Notes: generated by a model from the letters alone, not told the origin. A DNA stretch of 64,000 bases from Paracoccus kondratievae (GCF_009301415.1 NZ_CP045072.1:345501-409500); one strand, 5' to 3'; shown: positions 9,082 to 18,249, counted from the stretch's first letter. Numbers and translations are program-made.

Positions 9082-9999
9082 ATGGCCGACGATCCATACA
9101 AGGCGCTGGGGCTGAACAAGAACGCCAGTCAGGACGACATCAAGCGGGCCTATCGACGGATCGCCAAGACTGACCATCCGGACCTGAACTCTGATCCCGT
9201 CGCGCATGATCGCTTCAAGGCGGCCGCCGCCGCTTATGAACTGCTCAGGGACCCCGAACAGCGCGCGCGCTTTGACCGGGGTGAAATCGACGCCTCGGGG
9301 CAAGAACGTCAGCAGCGGCATTACTACCGCGAATATGCCGAATCGGACGACAATCCCTATCGGCAACATCAGGGCTTTGACGATCTGTCGGATGTGTTCT
9401 CGGATCTTTTTGGCCGTGGCGGCGGGGGCGGAGGGGGCAGCTGGCGCGGCGGTGCGAAAAGCTTTGATATGCGCGGTCCCGATCAGCGCTTTACGCTGGA
9501 AATCGACTTTATGACCGCCGCGCGGGGCGGATCGACCCGGATCACCATGCCTGATGGCAGCGTGCTGGATGTGAAAATCCCCGAAGGCGCGCACGACGGT
9601 CAGGTGGTGCGCCTGCGCGGCAGGGGCGGGGCGGGCATGGGCGACGGCCCCCCGGGCGACGCGCTGCTGACCCTGATCGTTGCCGAGGACCCGGATTGGA
9701 GGCGCGACGGCGACGATGTCGAAACCATTTTGCCCATCACCATTGATGAGGCCGTGCTAGGTGGCAAGGTCGAGGCCGAGACCATCGACGGCCCTGTCAT
9801 GCTGACCATCCCTCGCGGCGCAAGTTCCGGTCAAAAGCTGCGGCTGAAAGGCCGCGGCCTGCGGGGCGAGGGCGGCCGGCGCGGCGATCAGCATGTGATC
9901 CTGAAAATCGTCATGCCGTCGCGCATCGACGCAGAACTGGAACATTTCATGGAACAATGGCGCCGCGACCATGCCTATGATCCAAGGGGGAGAAGATGA
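9082..9999 (+). CDS. cbpA: DnaJ-type co-chaperone without zinc finger (CbpA-like)
   Basis: 305 residues. The J domain at 5-70 contains the DnaK-activating HPD (32-34), a Gly-rich linker (about 111-123, GRGGGGGGG) follows, then two C-terminal substrate-binding beta domains with IPEGAHDGQVVRLRGRG and IPRGASSGQKLRLKGRGL. No CxxCxGxG repeats are present, so it is class B (CbpA-like), not DnaJ itself. It would deliver unfolded clients to DnaK in the cytoplasm. An AAGAAAGG Shine-Dalgarno lies 11 bp upstream. The stop overlaps the next start as ATGA, suggesting coupled synthesis with a CbpM-like modulator. Confidence 0.9.
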   Translation: MADDPYKALGLNKNASQDDIKRAYRRIAKTDHPDLNSDPVAHDRFKAAAAAYELLRDPEQRARFDRGEIDASGQERQQRHYYREYAESDDNPYRQHQGFDDLSDVFSDLFGRGGGGGGGSWRGGAKSFDMRGPDQRFTLEIDFMTAARGGSTRITMPDGSVLDVKIPEGAHDGQVVRLRGRGGAGMGDGPPGDALLTLIVAEDPDWRRDGDDVETILPITIDEAVLGGKVEAETIDGPVMLTIPRGASSGQKLRLKGRGLRGEGGRRGDQHVILKIVMPSRIDAELEHFMEQWRRDHAYDPRGRR

Positions 10000-10343
10000 C
10001 CCAGCGGCATTACACCCTGTCCGAAACGTTGGAGGCCGTCAGCGACCTGACGGCCGAGCAGCTGGAGCGTTACGTCAGTTCCGGTGTCGTCGTGCCGGTT
10101 CAGTCCGAGCAGGGGCCGTTGTTTCGTGAAATCGACCTTGCGCGGCTGAATCTCGTGGTTGACCTGGCCGAAGGCTATCATCTGGATGATGAGGCTCTGG
10201 CGCTGGTTCTGTCGCTGATAGACCAGCTTCACGGACTGCGTGGCGACATGCGGGCGATTCTGGATGCCGTGGCGCGTGAGCCGGCTGAAACCCGGCTGCG
10301 GCTCAAGACGGCGATCCGCGAAGTGCGTGTGGTGACGCGTTAA
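9996..10343 (+). CDS. cbpM: CbpM-like chaperone modulator
   Basis: 115-residue MerR-like helical protein: an N-terminal part YTLSETLEAVSDLTAEQLERYVSSG resembling a winged helix, and a C-terminal helix pair rich in Leu. This size and position directly after a CbpA-type gene match CbpM, which binds the J domain and inhibits it. The sequence resembles CbpM only loosely, so the function is carried mostly by the ATGA overlap and gene order. The 3' end overlaps the convergent DUF1289 gene by 4 bp. Confidence 0.72.
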   Translation: MTQRHYTLSETLEAVSDLTAEQLERYVSSGVVVPVQSEQGPLFREIDLARLNLVVDLAEGYHLDDEALALVLSLIDQLHGLRGDMRAILDAVAREPAETRLRLKTAIREVRVVTR

Positions 10344-10519
10344 TCCGCCCTTCGCCCTGTCAGCTGGCGGTCAGGCAGCTGGGCCATGATTGCCAGCCGC
10401 TCGGCCTCGGTCATGCTGGCCCAACGTGCGATCTCATCAAGACTGCGCAGGCAGCCGCGGCAAAGGCCGCTGTCTGCATAGATCTGGCAGATCTGGATGC
10501 AGGGGCTGGACGGTTTCAT
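10340..10519 (-). CDS. DUF1289 small cysteine protein
   Basis: 59-residue protein. It begins with [20 protein letters not shown] followed by [20 protein letters not shown] and LPDR: the DUF1289 pattern of four cysteines (C7, C11, C20, C23) that probably bind a metal or Fe-S cluster, then a short helical tail. Function is unknown; members are often encoded beside housekeeping genes in Proteobacteria. Its ATG overlaps the ruvX stop as ATGA, so it is the last gene of ccmI-ruvX-DUF1289. It converges on cbpM with a 4-bp overlap. Confidence 0.85.
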   Translation of the reverse strand: MKPSSPCIQICQIYADSGLCRGCLRSLDEIARWASMTEAERLAIMAQLPDRQLTGRRAD

Positions 10520-10983
10520 CCGATAAAGCGCAGCCGGTCGAGCGCCCCTTGCAGGATATAGCCTGCCGCAACCTGATCTATTACCTCTGCCCGGCGTTTG
10601 CGCGAGGTATCGCCCTCAAGCAGCGCCCGCTCGGCCGCGACGGTGGACAGTCGCTCATCCCAAAAGGTGATCGGCAGCGGCGTCAGCCGTTCAAGATTGC
10701 GGGCAAAGGCGCGGGTCGACTGGGCGCGCGGCCCCTCGCTGCCGTCCATATTGCGAGGCAGGCCCAGCACCAGCCCGACCAGCGCACGCTCATCGACGAT
10801 CTTCAACAGCGCCTGTGCATCCAGCGTGAATTTCGTCCGCCGGATCACGGTAAGCGGGGATGCGACACCGCGCAGCCCGTCGCTGACCGCAACGCCGATG
10901 GTTTTGGTGCCAAGATCCAGCCCGACGATTGCGCCGCTGCGGGGCAGAGCTTCGGCAAAAGCCTCGACGGTCTCGCAGATCAT
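10516..10983 (-). CDS. ruvX: RuvX/YqgF family pre-16S rRNA nuclease (putative Holliday junction resolvase)
   Basis: 155-residue RNase H-fold nuclease. The first catalytic Asp lies in [16 protein letters not shown] (20-35), a [15 protein letters not shown] block follows, and the DERLST motif lies near 109-114. In E. coli the family matures the 5' end of 16S rRNA; the resolvase name is older. The frame extends upstream antisense to other genes. The ATG is chosen because it overlaps the ccmI stop as ATGA, and the stop overlaps the next start the same way. Confidence 0.9.
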   Translation of the reverse strand: MICETVEAFAEALPRSGAIVGLDLGTKTIGVAVSDGLRGVASPLTVIRRTKFTLDAQALLKIVDERALVGLVLGLPRNMDGSEGPRAQSTRAFARNLERLTPLPITFWDERLSTVAAERALLEGDTSRKRRAEVIDQVAAGYILQGALDRLRFIG

Positions 10984-12194
10984 TCCAGCCCCGCCTGCTT
11001 TGCGGCCGCCTCGATCAGATCCAGCGCCGGTTGATTGCCTGAAAACCGCTGCCGCGCCTCGCCAAGCACGGCTTTCGCATGGTCCTGCTGCCCGATCACA
11101 GGCAGCGAAGAGATCAGCCGCGCCCATTCCTCGGGGGTACCGCCCTGGGTTGCCAGCCGGGATTCCAGCCCCTTGACCATCCCTTCGATCATCTTCTGGC
11201 GCTCTTCGGGCGGCAGGTCCTGCGCGGCTGCTATCGCATCCGCGTCGGGGCCGGGCAGGGTCGAGGGCTCGGGCGGGGTATAGTCCGGCTGCCCGGCAAG
11301 CCACGCCAGATCGCTGATCGCGGCGCGGATGGGGGCAATCCACGGCGCGCTTTCCGGCCCTTCGGCCAAAAGGCCCGCCCAGATCGGAAAGGCGCGGTCG
11401 GGACGGCCGTTCTGCAAGTGCAGCAGCCCGACCATGAAACGCGCCTGCGGGTTGCGCGGGTCGCGCGCCAGCGCCTCGGCAACCGCTTTTTCACCATCGC
11501 TGGTGATAAGCCCGCCTGCCGCCTCGATTGTCAGCCCGGCAAGACGCGCCAGATCCTCGGCGCTGGCCTGATCGCCGCGTAGCGCGACCAGACGGCGCTG
11601 AGCATCCTTGGCCGCGACCAGATTGCCCAGCCGCTCTTCATGCTCGGCCAGCAGTTCCAGCCCGCGCGGATCGTTGGGATTCTTTTGAACCACTTCGCGC
11701 AGCTGGTCGATCAGCGCGGTATATTCGGCATCGGGCTCGGGCCGTTCGGGTTGGGGGCCCCTGGCCTCGGCCTCGGTCTGAGTGGGGCGGCTGTCGTAAA
11801 GGGCCTGTGCATCGGCGATGCGCTGCGCGATAGGGGCATCGGGGCGATCAGGCTGACCCAGCCGCTGATAAAGAAAGAACGCCCCGACAAGCAGCAGTGC
11901 CAGTGCGACCAGCGCCACCCACCCCCCAGGCGAGCGTTGGCCGCTGACGGCACGTTGCAGCGCACGGTCGGCGGCCAGAACCTTGCGGCCGATTTCGACA
12001 CGCAAACGCTCGGCATCGGTCTGATCTATCACCCCGCGTTCCAGATCCCTGCCGACCTCGCGCAGCTGGTCACGATAGACCCGCAGGTCATAGGCGGCGG
12101 CGGGCTCGGCCTCGTCGCCCTGCCGTCGCAGAAGCGGTGCTGCGATGGCGACGGTCACCATCCCTGCCAGCGCGGCACAGATAATCCAGAACAT
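10980..12194 (-). CDS. ccmI: c-type cytochrome biogenesis protein CcmI
   Basis: 404 residues. An N-terminal membrane segment (residues 1-20) is followed by the CcmI N-terminal domain [20 protein letters not shown], a second membrane segment near 97-117, then a periplasmic TPR-like region. CcmI binds apocytochrome c and presents it to CcmF/H for haem ligation. AAGGGGA lies 6 bp before the ATG. It is not next to other ccm genes here; its partners must lie elsewhere. It starts a three-gene unit with ruvX and a DUF1289 gene and is divergent from soxB. Confidence 0.88.
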   Translation of the reverse strand: MFWIICAALAGMVTVAIAAPLLRRQGDEAEPAAAYDLRVYRDQLREVGRDLERGVIDQTDAERLRVEIGRKVLAADRALQRAVSGQRSPGGWVALVALALLLVGAFFLYQRLGQPDRPDAPIAQRIADAQALYDSRPTQTEAEARGPQPERPEPDAEYTALIDQLREVVQKNPNDPRGLELLAEHEERLGNLVAAKDAQRRLVALRGDQASAEDLARLAGLTIEAAGGLITSDGEKAVAEALARDPRNPQARFMVGLLHLQNGRPDRAFPIWAGLLAEGPESAPWIAPIRAAISDLAWLAGQPDYTPPEPSTLPGPDADAIAAAQDLPPEERQKMIEGMVKGLESRLATQGGTPEEWARLISSLPVIGQQDHAKAVLGEARQRFSGNQPALDLIEAAAKQAGLE

Positions 12195-12397
12195 CGGCTT
12201 CCCCTTGTGGCTGGTTCCGGTGATAGCCGTTTTCGCCGGGCGGAAAAAGTCAAAGCACTGCGACAAAAATACAGCGCCCCGACGGGAGATCTGCGCCCCG
12301 CCCTGACGCATTTTGACAACCGCCGCGTCGCAACCCGGCTTGCCCGAAAACGGCTGCCGTTTCACTCTGCTGTCATTGAGTCGAAAGAGGTTCTGTC

Positions 12398-13672
12398 ATG
12401 CCTGCTGCCCCCGCAAGTTCCAGCACCGGCCGCTATTCGGTCTTTGCCATCGCGCGAGAGGCGATGCGGCTTCACACCGGCTGGAAGCGCGCCTGGGCCA
12501 GCCCCGAGCCGCGCAAGAAATATCAGGTCATCATCGTGGGTGCTGGCGGCCACGGCCTTGCCACCGCCTATTACCTTGGCAAGAATTTTGGCATCACCGA
12601 TGTTGCAGTTCTGGAAAAAGGCTGGCTGGGCGGCGGCAACACCGGTCGCAACACCACGATCATCCGGTCGAACTATCTGCAGGACCCCTCTGCGGCGATC
12701 TATGACAAGGCGCTGAAGCTTTACGAAAATCTGTCGCAGGATCTGAACTACAACATCATGTTCAGCCCGCGCGGCCTGCTGATGCTGGCGCAGACCGAAC
12801 ACGAGGTGCGCGGCTACAAGCGCACCGCCTATGCCAACCAGTTGCAAGGCGTGGCGACCGAGTGGATCACCCCCAAGCGCATCAAAGAGATGCTGCCGAT
12901 CATCAATATCGACGGGCCGCGCTATCCGGTTCTGGGTGGTCTGTATCAGGAACGCGGCGGTACCGCCCGGCACGATGCCGTCGCCTGGGGCTATGCCCGC
13001 GCCTGTTCGGCCATGGGCATGCATATCATCCAGAACTGCGAGGTGACCGGTGTTGAGACCGCCGGCGGCAAGGTTGTCGCGGTGAACACCGGCAAAGGCC
13101 GGATCGAATGCGACAAGCTGGCGCTGATCGCGGCGGGCCACAGTTCGGTTCTGGCAGAGATGGCGGGCTTCCGCCTGCCCATCGAATCGCTTGCCCTTCA
13201 GGCGCTGGTGTCCGAGCCGATCAAGCCCTGCTGTGATCTGGTCATCATGGCCAACACCGTTCACGGCTATCTGTCGCAATCCGACAAGGGTGAAATGGTG
13301 ATCGGGGGCGGGACAGACGGGTTCAACAACTACACCCAGCGCGGCTCGTGGCATCATGTCGAAGAAACCGTGCGCGCGCTGATCGAGACCTTCCCCATGC
13401 TCTCGCGGCTCAAGATGCTGCGGCAATGGGGAGGGATCGTCGATATGACCGGCGATCGCTCTCCGATCCTGTCGACGACGCCGGTGGGCAATATTTTCGT
13501 AAACTGCGGCTGGGGTACGGGTGGTTTCAAGGCCATCCCCGGCTCGGGCTGGGCCATGGCCGAACTGGTCGCCAAGGGCCAGCCTGGTCCTTTGGCTGCT
13601 GATTTTGGCCTGAACCGCTTTGCCGAAGGCCGCTTCATCGACGAAAGCGTCGCCGCGGGGGTGGCGCACTAA
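12398..13672 (+). CDS. soxB: Sarcosine oxidase, beta subunit
   Basis: 424-residue FAD/FMN subunit of heterotetrameric sarcosine oxidase, which oxidises sarcosine to glycine with H2O2 and passes the methyl carbon to tetrahydrofolate. A dinucleotide fold VIIVGAGGHGLA (44-55) follows a ~40-residue N-terminal leader typical of SoxB. GRNTTIIRSNY and RHDAVAWGYA are family blocks; the His in RHDAVAWG (residue 192) is the likely covalent FMN site by comparison with characterised enzymes. GAAAGAGG precedes the ATG. The rest of the operon (soxDAG) begins 674 bp downstream, after a small unrelated gene. Confidence 0.95.
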   Translation: MPAAPASSSTGRYSVFAIAREAMRLHTGWKRAWASPEPRKKYQVIIVGAGGHGLATAYYLGKNFGITDVAVLEKGWLGGGNTGRNTTIIRSNYLQDPSAAIYDKALKLYENLSQDLNYNIMFSPRGLLMLAQTEHEVRGYKRTAYANQLQGVATEWITPKRIKEMLPIINIDGPRYPVLGGLYQERGGTARHDAVAWGYARACSAMGMHIIQNCEVTGVETAGGKVVAVNTGKGRIECDKLALIAAGHSSVLAEMAGFRLPIESLALQALVSEPIKPCCDLVIMANTVHGYLSQSDKGEMVIGGGTDGFNNYTQRGSWHHVEETVRALIETFPMLSRLKMLRQWGGIVDMTGDRSPILSTTPVGNIFVNCGWGTGGFKAIPGSGWAMAELVAKGQPGPLAADFGLNRFAEGRFIDESVAAGVAH

Positions 13673-13703
13673 TGCTCATGCCGGGCGCGATCCTGCCGGG
13701 GTC

Positions 13704-13738
13704 CGCGGAATTTGGGCCAATTCTTGCCAAATTCCGCG
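13704..13738. promoter_or_regulatory. 12-bp inverted repeat after soxB
   Basis: Perfect inverted repeat CGCGGAATTTGG / CCAAATTCCGCG with an 11-bp spacer, starting 31 bp after the soxB stop. There is no T-run, so it may stabilise the soxB 3' end, terminate weakly, or serve as a binding site for the promoter of the next small gene. Confidence 0.5.
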
Positions 13739-13829
13739 CCGGCGCAGAAAATTTCGTCCAAGCCTTGGGAAACTCTTCGTTGTCTGGTGAATTGTCTCAG
13801 TACGTCACCATGACCAAGGAGTTTTCTTC

Positions 13830-14060
13830 ATGGCCGAACAGAACAAGAGCAACCTCTGGCTCATCGGCGGCGTTGTCGTCGTCGTGCTGGTCGTCATTTA
13901 CTGGTTCGTGTCCTCGGGAACCGAACCGGCCGCGACTGAACCGCCTGCCGCACCGGCAGCCTCGTCCGAAAGCGCGCCCGCAGATGACGGCGCTGTTTCG
14001 GTCGAACCTCCGGCTGAGCCTGCGGCTCCGGCTGAACCCGCGACGCCTTCTACGAACTAA
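13830..14060 (+). CDS. Small single-pass membrane protein with Pro/Ala/Glu-rich tail
   Basis: 76 residues. A short polar N terminus (MAEQNKSN) is followed by one very hydrophobic segment (residues 9-27, LWLIGGVVVVVLVVIYWFV), then a low-complexity tail of Pro, Ala, Glu and Ser, probably facing the periplasm. AAGGAG lies 9 bp before the ATG, and a hairpin with a T tail follows the stop, so it looks like a true, independently terminated gene. It interrupts soxB-soxD, which are usually adjacent. No family recognised; no role in sarcosine oxidation is shown. Confidence 0.75.
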   Translation: MAEQNKSNLWLIGGVVVVVLVVIYWFVSSGTEPAATEPPAAPAASSESAPADDGAVSVEPPAEPAAPAEPATPSTN

Positions 14061-14092
14061 GGCGCCTGATCCGGCGCCAGGGGGCGCCTTTT
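14059..14092 (+). terminator. Hairpin terminator after the small membrane-protein gene
   Basis: AAGGCGCC and GGCGCCTT form an 8-bp stem around a 16-nt loop, followed by TT. It overlaps the stop codon. The next 254 bp to soxD hold only a second hairpin at 14283-14310 and no recognised gene. Confidence 0.65.
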
Positions 14093-14282
14093 CCTGCATT
14101 GGCCGGGGGGCGGTTCGTCCCTCGGTTTCCTGCTGCGCGTTCTGGCCGGGTCCTGCTGCGACCCTTGCCGCCGGGCCCGCGCTGACCAAACCTGCTTTCC
14201 TTCTGCAAGCCCTGCCGGTGCGCCACGCGCCCGCAGTCGGCTGCGGAAGCTTCAGCAACCCCCAGCCCATTACACAGATGAT

Positions 14283-14310
14283 CCGCGTCCGGCCCTTTGC
14301 CGGGACGCGG
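14283..14310. promoter_or_regulatory. Hairpin in the soxD leader
   Basis: CCGCGTCCGGC pairs with GCCGGGACGCGG (11 bp with one bulged G, loop CCTTT), ending 36 bp before the soxD start. No riboswitch consensus was recognised around it. It could be a leader structure of soxDAG. Confidence 0.4.
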
Positions 14311-14346
14311 GCCTGTCTGCGCGACCTGCCGCCCAAGGAGTGACCC

Positions 14347-14751
14347 ATGCTGATCCTGACCTGTCCCTATTGCGGCATTTCGGCCGAGGAAACCGAGTTG
14401 CAGCCGGGCGGCGAAGCGCATCTGAAGCGCGTCGGCCCCGGGTCCTCGGACACCGAATTTGAAAGCTATCTGTTCGCCCGCAAGAACCCCAAGGGCGTGC
14501 ATTTTGAGCGTTGGCGTCACGCCTATGGCTGCGGCAAGTGGTTCCTTGCCGCCCGCGACACCGCAACGTTGCAGGTCTTTGGCACCTACAGTGCCCAGAC
14601 CCCGCATCCGACGGACGAAATCGTTGCCGCCATCCGGGTGCATCGCCCTGATTGGCAACCCGACTGGGATAGCGCACCGGCTGCCGCAAGCTCTGCTTCC
14701 AACCCTGCCGCCATCTCTGGCGAAACCTCTGCCGAAAGCCCGAAAGCATGA
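14347..14751 (+). CDS. soxD: Sarcosine oxidase, delta subunit
   Basis: 134 residues, slightly longer than the ~100 usual because of an Ala/Ser-rich tail. The delta subunit is a small zinc protein of the heterotetramer. The zinc ligands of the characterised enzyme appear as C6 and C9 (LTCPYCG) and H58 and C62 (RHAYGCGKWF). AAGGAG precedes the ATG. The stop overlaps the soxA start as ATGA, so the subunits are probably made together. Confidence 0.94.
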   Translation: MLILTCPYCGISAEETELQPGGEAHLKRVGPGSSDTEFESYLFARKNPKGVHFERWRHAYGCGKWFLAARDTATLQVFGTYSAQTPHPTDEIVAAIRVHRPDWQPDWDSAPAAASSASNPAAISGETSAESPKA

Positions 14752-17678
14752 CCGAGACCGGACCCTTCCGACTGCCGCGCGGCGGCCGCCTGATTGATCG
14801 CGCATATCCGTTGCCCTTCCGCTTTGACGGGCGCCAGATGCGTGGGGTTGCGGGCGACACCATTGCCTCGGCCCTGTTGGCGAATGGCCAGCTGATGATG
14901 GGCCGCAGCTTCAAGTATCACCGCCCGCGCGGCCCGATCGCCTCGGGCGTGGAAGAGCCGAACGCGCTTTTGGGCCTTGGTCAGGCGGGCCGGTTCGAGC
15001 CGAACCAGCGTGCGACCACCACGCCGCTGATCGGCGGCATGGTCACGACCAGCCAGAACTGCTGGCCCAGCCTGAACGCTGATATCGGCGCGGTAAACAA
15101 CTGGCTGTATCGCTTTTTCCCGGCGGGGTTCTATTACAAGACCTTCATCCATCCCCGCGCGTTCTGGAAACATGTGTTTGAGCCGGTGATCCGCCGGTCG
15201 GCCGGTCTGGGCAAGGCCCCGACCGAAGCCGACCCCGACAAATACGAACAGGCCTATGCCCATGTGGATGTCGTTGTTGTCGGTGGCGGCATTGCTGGTC
15301 TGGCCGCTGCCCGCGACGCGGCGCGCGAGGGCAAATCGGTCTGGCTGGTCGAGCAGACGCCCCATTTCGGCGGCCGCACCCCCACCGACCACGCTGATGG
15401 TCAGTCCCACGTCGACGCTCTGGTAGCCGAGCTGCAGGGGATGCAGAACGTAACCCTGCGCCGCTCGACCCAGGCGACCGGGCTTTACGACCATGGCTAT
15501 CTGCTGGCGCGCGAATCGCTGGCCGATCACGACCCGAACGCAGGCATCCCCCGCCAGCGCCTGTGGCGCATCCGTGCAGGTCATGTGATCGTCGCGACCG
15601 GCGCGCTTGAACGGCCGCTAAGCTTTGCCGGCAACGATGTGCCGGGTGTGATGCTGGCCTCGGCCGTGCGCGATTACATCAACGATTATGGCGTCGCGCC
15701 GGGGCGCAGGATCGTTGTCGTTGCCAATAATGACGACGCTTATCGCACCGCGCTGGTGGCCCTTGAGGCCGGGCTTGAGGTGCCGGCGGTGATCGACGCG
15801 CGCAACTCGGTCGAGGGTGCTTTGCCCGCGGCGGTGCGTGCCCGGGGCGTGCGCGTCCTGACCGGCAGCGCCATCGCCGGGATCAAGGGTGGCCATTCGG
15901 TCGAGGCGGTCAAGATCTGCGCCCATTCCGGCTCGGGCGATGTGACCGAGACGGTGGACGCCGATTGCGTGGCAATGTCCGGCGGCTGGTCCCCGGTGGT
16001 TCACCTTTGGAGCCATTGCGGCGGCAAGCTGAACTGGGATGACGCGCAGGCGATGTTCGCCCCCGACCCGAACCGTCCCCCGACCGGGGCAGACGGCAAG
16101 GCAATGGCAAGCTGTGCCGGTGCCGCTGCGGGCGATCTGCTGGTCGCCGGGCTGACCGGTGCGCAGGCCGAGGCGGCGATCATGCCGGTCTGGGTCATGC
16201 CGCAGCAGGCCACGCGCAAGATGAAGTTCAAGATGTGGCTCGACTTTCAGAACGACGTGAAGGTCTCGGATGTCGAACTTGCTGCGCAAGAGGGCTATCA
16301 CAGCGTCGAACATACCAAGCGGTACACCACGCTTGGCATGGCGACCGATCAGGGCAAGGTCAGCAATATCAACGGCCTTGCTGTTCTGTCGAACGCGCTG
16401 AACCAGCCGATCCCGGCGACCGGCACCACGACTTTCCGCCCGCCCTATACGCCCCTGACGCTTGGCACCATCGCTGCTGAGGCGCGGGGTGAGCTGTTCC
16501 AGCCCCTGCGCAAAACTCCGATGCATGGCTGGCACGAGGCGCGCAGCGCCTTCTTTGAGCCGGTCGGTCACTGGCGCCGCCCCTATTGCTATCCCAAGGC
16601 GGGCGAAAGCCATGCCGATGCGGTGGCGCGTGAGGTGCGGGCGGTGCGGGCCAGCGTCGGGACCCTGGACGCCTCGACGCTGGGCAAGATCATCGTCAAG
16701 GGTCCCGATGCGGGCAAGTTCCTCGACATGATCTACACCGGCATGATGTCCACACTGCCGGTCGGCAAATGCCGCTATGGCCTGATCTGTAACGAGAACG
16801 GCTTTCTGATCGACGACGGCGTCGCCGCGCGGCTTAGCGAGGACACCTGGCTGGTCCACACCACCACTGGCGGGGCCGAGCGCATCCATGGTCACATGGA
16901 GGACTGGCTGCAATGCGAATGGTGGGACTGGAAGGTCTGGACTGCCAACGTGACCGAGCAATGGGCGCAGATCGCTGTGGTCGGCCCCAAGGCGCGCGTT
17001 CTGCTTGAGCGGCTGGGCGGCATGGATCTGTCTGCCGAGGCGCTGCCCTTTATGGGCTGGGCCGAGGGCGAGATTGCTGGTATTCCGGCCCGCGTCTATC
17101 GCATCAGCTTCTCGGGTGAGCTGTCCTTTGAGGTGGCCGTTCCTGCCAACCGCGGGCTTGAGCTTTGGGAAAAGCTGCATGAGGCCGGCAAGGACCTGAG
17201 CGTTACGCCCTATGGTACCGAGGCCATGCATATCATGCGGGCCGAAAAAGGCTTTATCATGATCGGCGACGAAACCGACGGCACGGTGATCCCGCAGGAT
17301 CTGGGCCTTGGCTGGGCGGTCAGCAAGAAAAAGGCCGATTTCATCGGCAAGCGTGCACAAGAGCGCAGCCACATGACCGATCCCGAACGCTGGAAGCTCG
17401 TCGGCCTGGAAAGCGTTGACGGGCGGGTGCTGCCCGACGGCGTCTATGCTGTCGATGAGGGCGTGAATGCGAATGGTCAGCGCAAGACGCAGGGCAGGGT
17501 GACCTCGACCTATATGTCTCCGACGCTGAACCGGCCGATTGCCATGGGTCTGGTCAGGCATGGACCTGACCGCATGGGTGAGGTGCTGGAATTCCCCGTT
17601 GCGGGTCAGGAAAGCTACAAGGCGCGGATCGTCGATCCGGTGTTCTACGACAAGGAAGGGAGCCGGGCGAATGGCTGA
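14748..17678 (+). CDS. soxA: Sarcosine oxidase, alpha subunit
   Basis: 976-residue alpha subunit. An N-terminal ferredoxin-like domain (to ~100) comes first, then a pyridine-nucleotide-disulfide oxidoreductase domain that binds NAD+ (VVVGGGIAGLAAARDA around 176-191). The C-terminal part from about residue 600 resembles the glycine-cleavage T protein and binds tetrahydrofolate, which collects the methyl carbon as 5,10-methylene-THF. Length and domain order match the family. It overlaps soxD by 4 bp and soxG by 8 bp. Confidence 0.96.
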   Translation: MTETGPFRLPRGGRLIDRAYPLPFRFDGRQMRGVAGDTIASALLANGQLMMGRSFKYHRPRGPIASGVEEPNALLGLGQAGRFEPNQRATTTPLIGGMVTTSQNCWPSLNADIGAVNNWLYRFFPAGFYYKTFIHPRAFWKHVFEPVIRRSAGLGKAPTEADPDKYEQAYAHVDVVVVGGGIAGLAAARDAAREGKSVWLVEQTPHFGGRTPTDHADGQSHVDALVAELQGMQNVTLRRSTQATGLYDHGYLLARESLADHDPNAGIPRQRLWRIRAGHVIVATGALERPLSFAGNDVPGVMLASAVRDYINDYGVAPGRRIVVVANNDDAYRTALVALEAGLEVPAVIDARNSVEGALPAAVRARGVRVLTGSAIAGIKGGHSVEAVKICAHSGSGDVTETVDADCVAMSGGWSPVVHLWSHCGGKLNWDDAQAMFAPDPNRPPTGADGKAMASCAGAAAGDLLVAGLTGAQAEAAIMPVWVMPQQATRKMKFKMWLDFQNDVKVSDVELAAQEGYHSVEHTKRYTTLGMATDQGKVSNINGLAVLSNALNQPIPATGTTTFRPPYTPLTLGTIAAEARGELFQPLRKTPMHGWHEARSAFFEPVGHWRRPYCYPKAGESHADAVAREVRAVRASVGTLDASTLGKIIVKGPDAGKFLDMIYTGMMSTLPVGKCRYGLICNENGFLIDDGVAARLSEDTWLVHTTTGGAERIHGHMEDWLQCEWWDWKVWTANVTEQWAQIAVVGPKARVLLERLGGMDLSAEALPFMGWAEGEIAGIPARVYRISFSGELSFEVAVPANRGLELWEKLHEAGKDLSVTPYGTEAMHIMRAEKGFIMIGDETDGTVIPQDLGLGWAVSKKKADFIGKRAQERSHMTDPERWKLVGLESVDGRVLPDGVYAVDEGVNANGQRKTQGRVTSTYMSPTLNRPIAMGLVRHGPDRMGEVLEFPVAGQESYKARIVDPVFYDKEGSRANG

Positions 17679-18189
17679 GGCATTGGCAAGGATTTCGCAG
17701 GTCCAGGACTGGGGCATGATCCAGATCCGCGCCGATCTGGAGCGCGCGGGCGATGCGATTGCCGGCGCAGCCGGGCTCACCGTGCCCGGACGCGGCCGCG
17801 TCACCTCGGACGGCAGCCGCAAGCTGGGCTGGATGTCCCCGGATGAGCTGCTGCTGGTCCTGCCGCTTTCAGAGATGGCCGGGACGCTGACCGCCCTGCG
17901 GGATGCGCTGTCGACCGAACACGCGCTGGTTCTGGACGTCAGCGATATGCGCGCGGTGTTCCGCATCCATGGCGCCAGGGCCCGTCAGGTGCTGATGAAA
18001 CTGTGCCCGACGGATCTGTCCTCGATGCCCGAGGACGGGCTGCGCCGTACCCGTGCCGCGCAGGTCGCCTGCGGCATCTGGCGTGAGCCCGAGGGCTATG
18101 TGCTGATCGGCTTCCGCTCGGTTGCCGATTATCTGCGCAACCTTCTGACGACTGCGGCGGCGCCGGGCACGCAGCTGGACCCTCGCTAG
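17671..18189 (+). CDS. soxG: Sarcosine oxidase, gamma subunit
   Basis: 172-residue gamma subunit, a GcvT-like small subunit that completes the complex. Recognisable blocks are LGWMSPDELLLVLP and ALVLDVSDMRAVFRIHG. The start is fixed by AAGGAAGG about 12 bp upstream and an 8-bp overlap with soxA; in-frame sequence further upstream is inside soxA. It is the last gene of the operon; no terminator hairpin with a T-run is evident. Confidence 0.93.
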   Translation: MAEALARISQVQDWGMIQIRADLERAGDAIAGAAGLTVPGRGRVTSDGSRKLGWMSPDELLLVLPLSEMAGTLTALRDALSTEHALVLDVSDMRAVFRIHGARARQVLMKLCPTDLSSMPEDGLRRTRAAQVACGIWREPEGYVLIGFRSVADYLRNLLTTAAAPGTQLDPR

Positions 18190-18249
18190 GGCTTGTGGTC
18201 GCGGCGGGGCGGCGTATGGATGGTGGGCTGATGCCATCCGGTTGATTCC

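Noticed and set aside
12362..13669. 435-codon - strand frame opposite soxB
   Set aside because: Antisense shadow; soxB has FAD/FMN motifs and the correct length.
13672..14343. 223-codon + strand frame covering the small membrane-protein gene and soxD leader
   Set aside because: Its first half only shadows the 76-residue gene, which has a Shine-Dalgarno and membrane segment. No domain is seen. The last part is noted as a finding because of its base pattern.
14093..14346. Possible riboswitch (cobalamin, glycine or folate class) before soxD
   Set aside because: No conserved core of those classes could be found by eye; only a simple hairpin is present.
15618..17966. 782-codon - strand frame opposite soxA
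   Set aside because: Antisense shadow of a highly conserved gene in GC-rich DNA; no recognisable motif.
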